This document shows, one piece after another, positions 44,677 through 47,114 of a DNA stretch of 47,114 nt. Every line of letters begins with the position of its first letter. Position 1 is the stretch's first letter. The DNA lies in NCBI GenBank assembly GCA_964573285.1, contig CAZNJD010000042.1:1-47114 (forward strand), in the 5' to 3' direction. Source of the DNA: UBA1140 sp964573285. Its GTDB lineage: Bacteria > Campylobacterota > Campylobacteria > Campylobacterales > Sulfurovaceae. Under the pieces are notes generated by a model that was not told the origin of the DNA, made no database searches, and saw only the letters and a program-made list of their open reading frames with translations. Made by a program: the position numbers and the translations under genes.

Positions 44677-45582
44677 ATGCCATTTGTCAAAAAAGCATTT
44701 CATATAGAAAAACCTATCAAAGCTTTTCTATTTGCTATACGAGAATTTAATTTTACACAAGCTCAAGCACAACGATTAATCGCAAAAGGTCGTATATTAA
44801 TAGATGGTAAATCTATATATAATACAGGTGCTATTATAGAAGGAGATATAGAGGTTATATATTTTGAGCCACTCAGTAGAGGAGTAGAACCTATATTTAT
44901 AACCAAAGATTTTTTAGTATATGATAAACCATCAGGTGTATTGGTTCATCCCAATACTATGGCTACAGAATACTCTATGCTTGATGAAGTTCGTAGCCAC
45001 TCAGGGCAAAATGCTAATGGTACACATAGAATAGATATGGAAACATCAGGATTACTATTAGCTTCAAGGCACAAAGAGGCTGAACGATTTTTGAAAAACT
45101 CTTTTGAAAAAAAAGCAATACAAAAGTATTATTTAGCATGGGTGAGAGGTAAAATCTTGTCACCATTTATTATAGAAGAACCTATCAAAATACGAAATGA
45201 TTACAGTACCAATAAGCATAAAGTAGAGATATCAGCAGATGGTAAATATGCCAAAACAGAATTTAAACCTATATTATATGAGAAGGAGTATGATGCTACT
45301 TTAATAGAGTGTAAACCCCTAACAGGACGAACTCATCAAATACGAATACATCTGTTTCATGTGAAACATCCTATAATAGGAGACCCAATTTATAATACGA
45401 GTTTCAAATATGCTAATCAATATTTAGAAGGCAATCTAACAGAAAATGAACGATATAGAGTTACAGGAGCAACTCGTTTGCTTTTACATGCTAATAGTTT
45501 GGAATTTCTTTATGGAAATAGATACCATATTGTCTCACAAATTGATTTTTATGAGACAAAAAAGGAGATTTGTTTGATTTAG
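44677..45582 (+). CDS. RluA-family pseudouridine synthase
   Basis: A 301-residue enzyme that isomerises uridine in rRNA or tRNA. An N-terminal S4 RNA-binding part (FTQAQAQRLIAKGRILIDG) precedes the catalytic domain, with the catalytic Asp in HRIDMETSGLLL and the YLAWVRGKI, GRTHQIRIHLFHVKHPIIGD signatures. The specific target (RluA, RluC or RluD site) cannot be told. The frame is open from 44635, but the ATG at 44677 has GAGG 5 bases upstream and removes a poor N-terminal extension. Confidence 0.92.
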   Translation: MPFVKKAFHIEKPIKAFLFAIREFNFTQAQAQRLIAKGRILIDGKSIYNTGAIIEGDIEVIYFEPLSRGVEPIFITKDFLVYDKPSGVLVHPNTMATEYSMLDEVRSHSGQNANGTHRIDMETSGLLLASRHKEAERFLKNSFEKKAIQKYYLAWVRGKILSPFIIEEPIKIRNDYSTNKHKVEISADGKYAKTEFKPILYEKEYDATLIECKPLTGRTHQIRIHLFHVKHPIIGDPIYNTSFKYANQYLEGNLTENERYRVTGATRLLLHANSLEFLYGNRYHIVSQIDFYETKKEICLI

Positions 45583-45583
45583 C

Positions 45584-47050
45584 TTAACTACGCATAAAAC
45601 CTAAGTCTTGCGTGGAAAAGTTCTTAAGCTCAGGTAAAACTTTTGCCATAGTTACATCATTAACTCCAAACCACTTTAAGATAGTTCCATAATATTGACT
45701 CATAGAGGTACTAGGAATAAGTCGTCCTTTATGAGTAATATCATCATCACTCCCTAAAGTAAGGTCAGGAAGTGTTCCATAGATACCACCCTTAACAGCA
45801 CCTCCCATAGCAAAATAGTTTCCACCCCAAGCATGGTCTGTCCCATCTCCGTTACTCCCTGTACTTCGTCCAAAATCAGATATATCAAAAGTGGTTACCA
45901 TATCTTGCATACCCATCTCTTCAAGTGCTTTATAGAAATCACCTAATCCCAAACTTAAACCTCTTAATTTTCTAGCATGTTGTTGGGTTTGATTACTATG
46001 TGTATCGTACCCTCCATCATAAACAAAGAAAATTTGTCGTTTTAAGCCTCTATTTTTACCAATATAGGCGAGTTTTGCAACAGCTTTGAGTTTTCTAAGT
46101 ACCTCACTATCTGCATAGGTAGGAGAGGATTGCTCTAACTGTGCATTTGTAGGGTAAGAGAATAGCTCCCCTCCATAGGCATTAGTTGATGTCCATGTTG
46201 GGGCATTGTTATTCCAATCATTGACCAATATATCCTGCATTAAGAGTGAATGCTGTTGGAGTTTCTGATAATATTTTTTAAAAGCACTGCTTTGTGAGAC
46301 TGCTACCATATTATCATAGATACCACGGTCTAAATGTTTGTAAGAAGGAGGTCCTCCTGAATTGATACTAAGCGGTGTGGTCTCATCACCATAAAAGAGA
46401 TGCTCTATTCTATCTATGGCAATATTCATACCATAAATATCACCTCCATTAACATTTTGCCAATTATCAAACAGTCGTCCTGCCCAACCTGTATAATCCA
46501 ATAGAGTTGCCTCACCATTCATTACCAATTTTGTTTGATGATTATGAGCATATAAAAAGGGTGGACGAGATTTGGTTTGAGCATTAAACTCCGCTTTGGT
46601 AGCAGGTTCAATAAGGTTCCCTGCATTAGCAACAATAGCAATCTTATTTTGGTTAACTAGATGGGCAATTTCAGGCATAAGTGGATTGGTAGCCAAGTCT
46701 AATCCTGTATGGGTATAAAATCCCTTGGTATAAGACTCCATTAAATCACTATTTGAACCATATGGGTTTCCTCCACTCAAATCTAAGATACCATTACCAT
46801 CAAGTGGTAAATCTAATGGCGTATCTTTGACTCTAATAGTATCTCTAATCTTTGCATAGTTTGGATAACCTTTTAGCTTATCATTACTTGAGGGAATAAA
46901 CATATTAATACCATCATTTCCCCCTCCATGATAGATAACTACAAGTGCCTTATAGTCACTAAAACTCTCATCAGCAGATAGATTAATAGGTAGGCTCAAA
47001 GCAGAGAGACCTGCCATTGAAAATTTTAAAAAATCTCGTCTTGAATTCAT
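45584..47050 (-). CDS. Tat-exported DUF1501 protein
   Basis: A 488-residue protein with a Tat signal (SRRDFLKFSMAGLSAL). The mature protein shows DUF1501 features: VVIYHGGGNDGINMF near the N-terminus and DISDFGRSTGSNG...GTDHAWGGNYFAMGG in the C-terminal half. These give a sulfatase-like fold with a probable metal site (Asp, His, Asn ligands). DUF1501 and DUF1800 genes are commonly neighbours; function unsettled. It converges with the pseudouridine synthase gene with one base between stops, and a DUF1800-like tail lies just upstream. Confidence 0.9.
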   Translation of the reverse strand: MNSRRDFLKFSMAGLSALSLPINLSADESFSDYKALVVIYHGGGNDGINMFIPSSNDKLKGYPNYAKIRDTIRVKDTPLDLPLDGNGILDLSGGNPYGSNSDLMESYTKGFYTHTGLDLATNPLMPEIAHLVNQNKIAIVANAGNLIEPATKAEFNAQTKSRPPFLYAHNHQTKLVMNGEATLLDYTGWAGRLFDNWQNVNGGDIYGMNIAIDRIEHLFYGDETTPLSINSGGPPSYKHLDRGIYDNMVAVSQSSAFKKYYQKLQQHSLLMQDILVNDWNNNAPTWTSTNAYGGELFSYPTNAQLEQSSPTYADSEVLRKLKAVAKLAYIGKNRGLKRQIFFVYDGGYDTHSNQTQQHARKLRGLSLGLGDFYKALEEMGMQDMVTTFDISDFGRSTGSNGDGTDHAWGGNYFAMGGAVKGGIYGTLPDLTLGSDDDITHKGRLIPSTSMSQYYGTILKWFGVNDVTMAKVLPELKNFSTQDLGFMRS

Positions 47051-47061
47051 CTTCTCTTCTC

Positions 47062-47114
47062 CTATTCGGTCATAAATGTACTAGAGGTTACAATGGCTCT
47101 AATCACAGGTTTAA
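47062..47114 (-). CDS. C-terminal tail of a probable DUF1800 protein (partial)
   Basis: The minus strand reads KPVIRAIVTSSTFMTE and TAG, beginning off the window. The ending 'RAIVTSSTFM' fits the C-terminal helix of DUF1800 proteins, and DUF1501 genes usually have a DUF1800 gene upstream in the same operon. Only 17 codons are visible, so this rests mostly on context. GGAGAAGAGAAG between the two genes is the DUF1501 ribosome binding site. Confidence 0.5.
   Translation of the reverse strand, partial: KPVIRAIVTSSTFMTE

Noticed and set aside
1..47114. CRISPR array, insertion sequence or tRNA gene
   Set aside because: No regularly spaced repeats, no transposase frame and no cloverleaf other than the tmRNA ends were seen by eye.

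Overview
This window is from an AT-rich, gene-dense genome that looks like a sulfur-oxidising member of the Campylobacterota (Sulfurimonas/Sulfurovum-like). The reasons are the AT-rich codon use, frequent GTG/TTG starts, a soxCD-YZ cluster, Campylobacterota-style promoters with a TATAAT box and no clear -35, the tmRNA tag ANNTDYRPAYAVA, and protein sequences typical of that phylum. The genus is inferred, not proven.

Layout. 1-6.3 kb: a truncated MFS exporter, then gatA-guaB, a small membrane protein, a GlcF/LutA-type Fe-S protein and smpB. 6.3-14 kb: a giant LplT-Aas fusion for lysophospholipid uptake and re-acylation, an orphan AAA/DUF4143 ATPase, a SurA-like periplasmic chaperone, a TlpA-like lipoprotein and prfB. 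14-28.6 kb: a long periplasmic sulfur-oxidation region. It holds two small paralogous secreted proteins, a metallo-beta-lactamase (MBL)-like/thioredoxin fusion whose metal site has decayed, a CAP-domain protein, soxC-soxD, soxY-soxZ, an intact SoxH-like MBL protein, a thioredoxin, a MOSC protein, a second intact MBL hydrolase, two DUF302-type proteins, an anion permease and a Spy-like/cytochrome c fusion. 28.6-30.5 kb: a PP-loop thiolation enzyme with an NFACT-R-like tail, and an orphan lipoprotein. 30.9-36.1 kb: a phosphorelay operon (PAS protein, Hpt protein, NIT-sensor hybrid kinase, single-domain response regulator). 36.2-40.5 kb: panB-ruvB-AI-2E transporter on the minus strand, diverging from trpA, a coiled-coil protein and ssrA (tmRNA). 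40.5-47.1 kb: an unassigned open frame, then purB-nrdA, an RluA-type pseudouridine synthase and a Tat-exported DUF1501 protein preceded by the tail of its probable DUF1800 partner.

How the genes work together. SoxYZ carries sulfur intermediates on the SoxY C-terminal Cys, and SoxCD oxidises the carrier-bound sulfane sulfur. SoxXA and SoxB are absent from the window, which fits the split sox loci known in Campylobacterota. The genes around soxCDYZ are nearly all exported and rich in MBL, thioredoxin, DUF302 and cytochrome c domains. They look like an accessory set for carrier maintenance, thiol/persulfide handling or electron transfer. That role is inferred. The most distinctive observations are the split and fused MBL-thioredoxin pairs, one intact and one lacking most metal ligands, the tandem DUF302 proteins, the Spy-cytochrome fusion, and a long stem-loop between soxD and soxY. 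The trans-translation pair smpB and ssrA are both present, about 34 kb apart.
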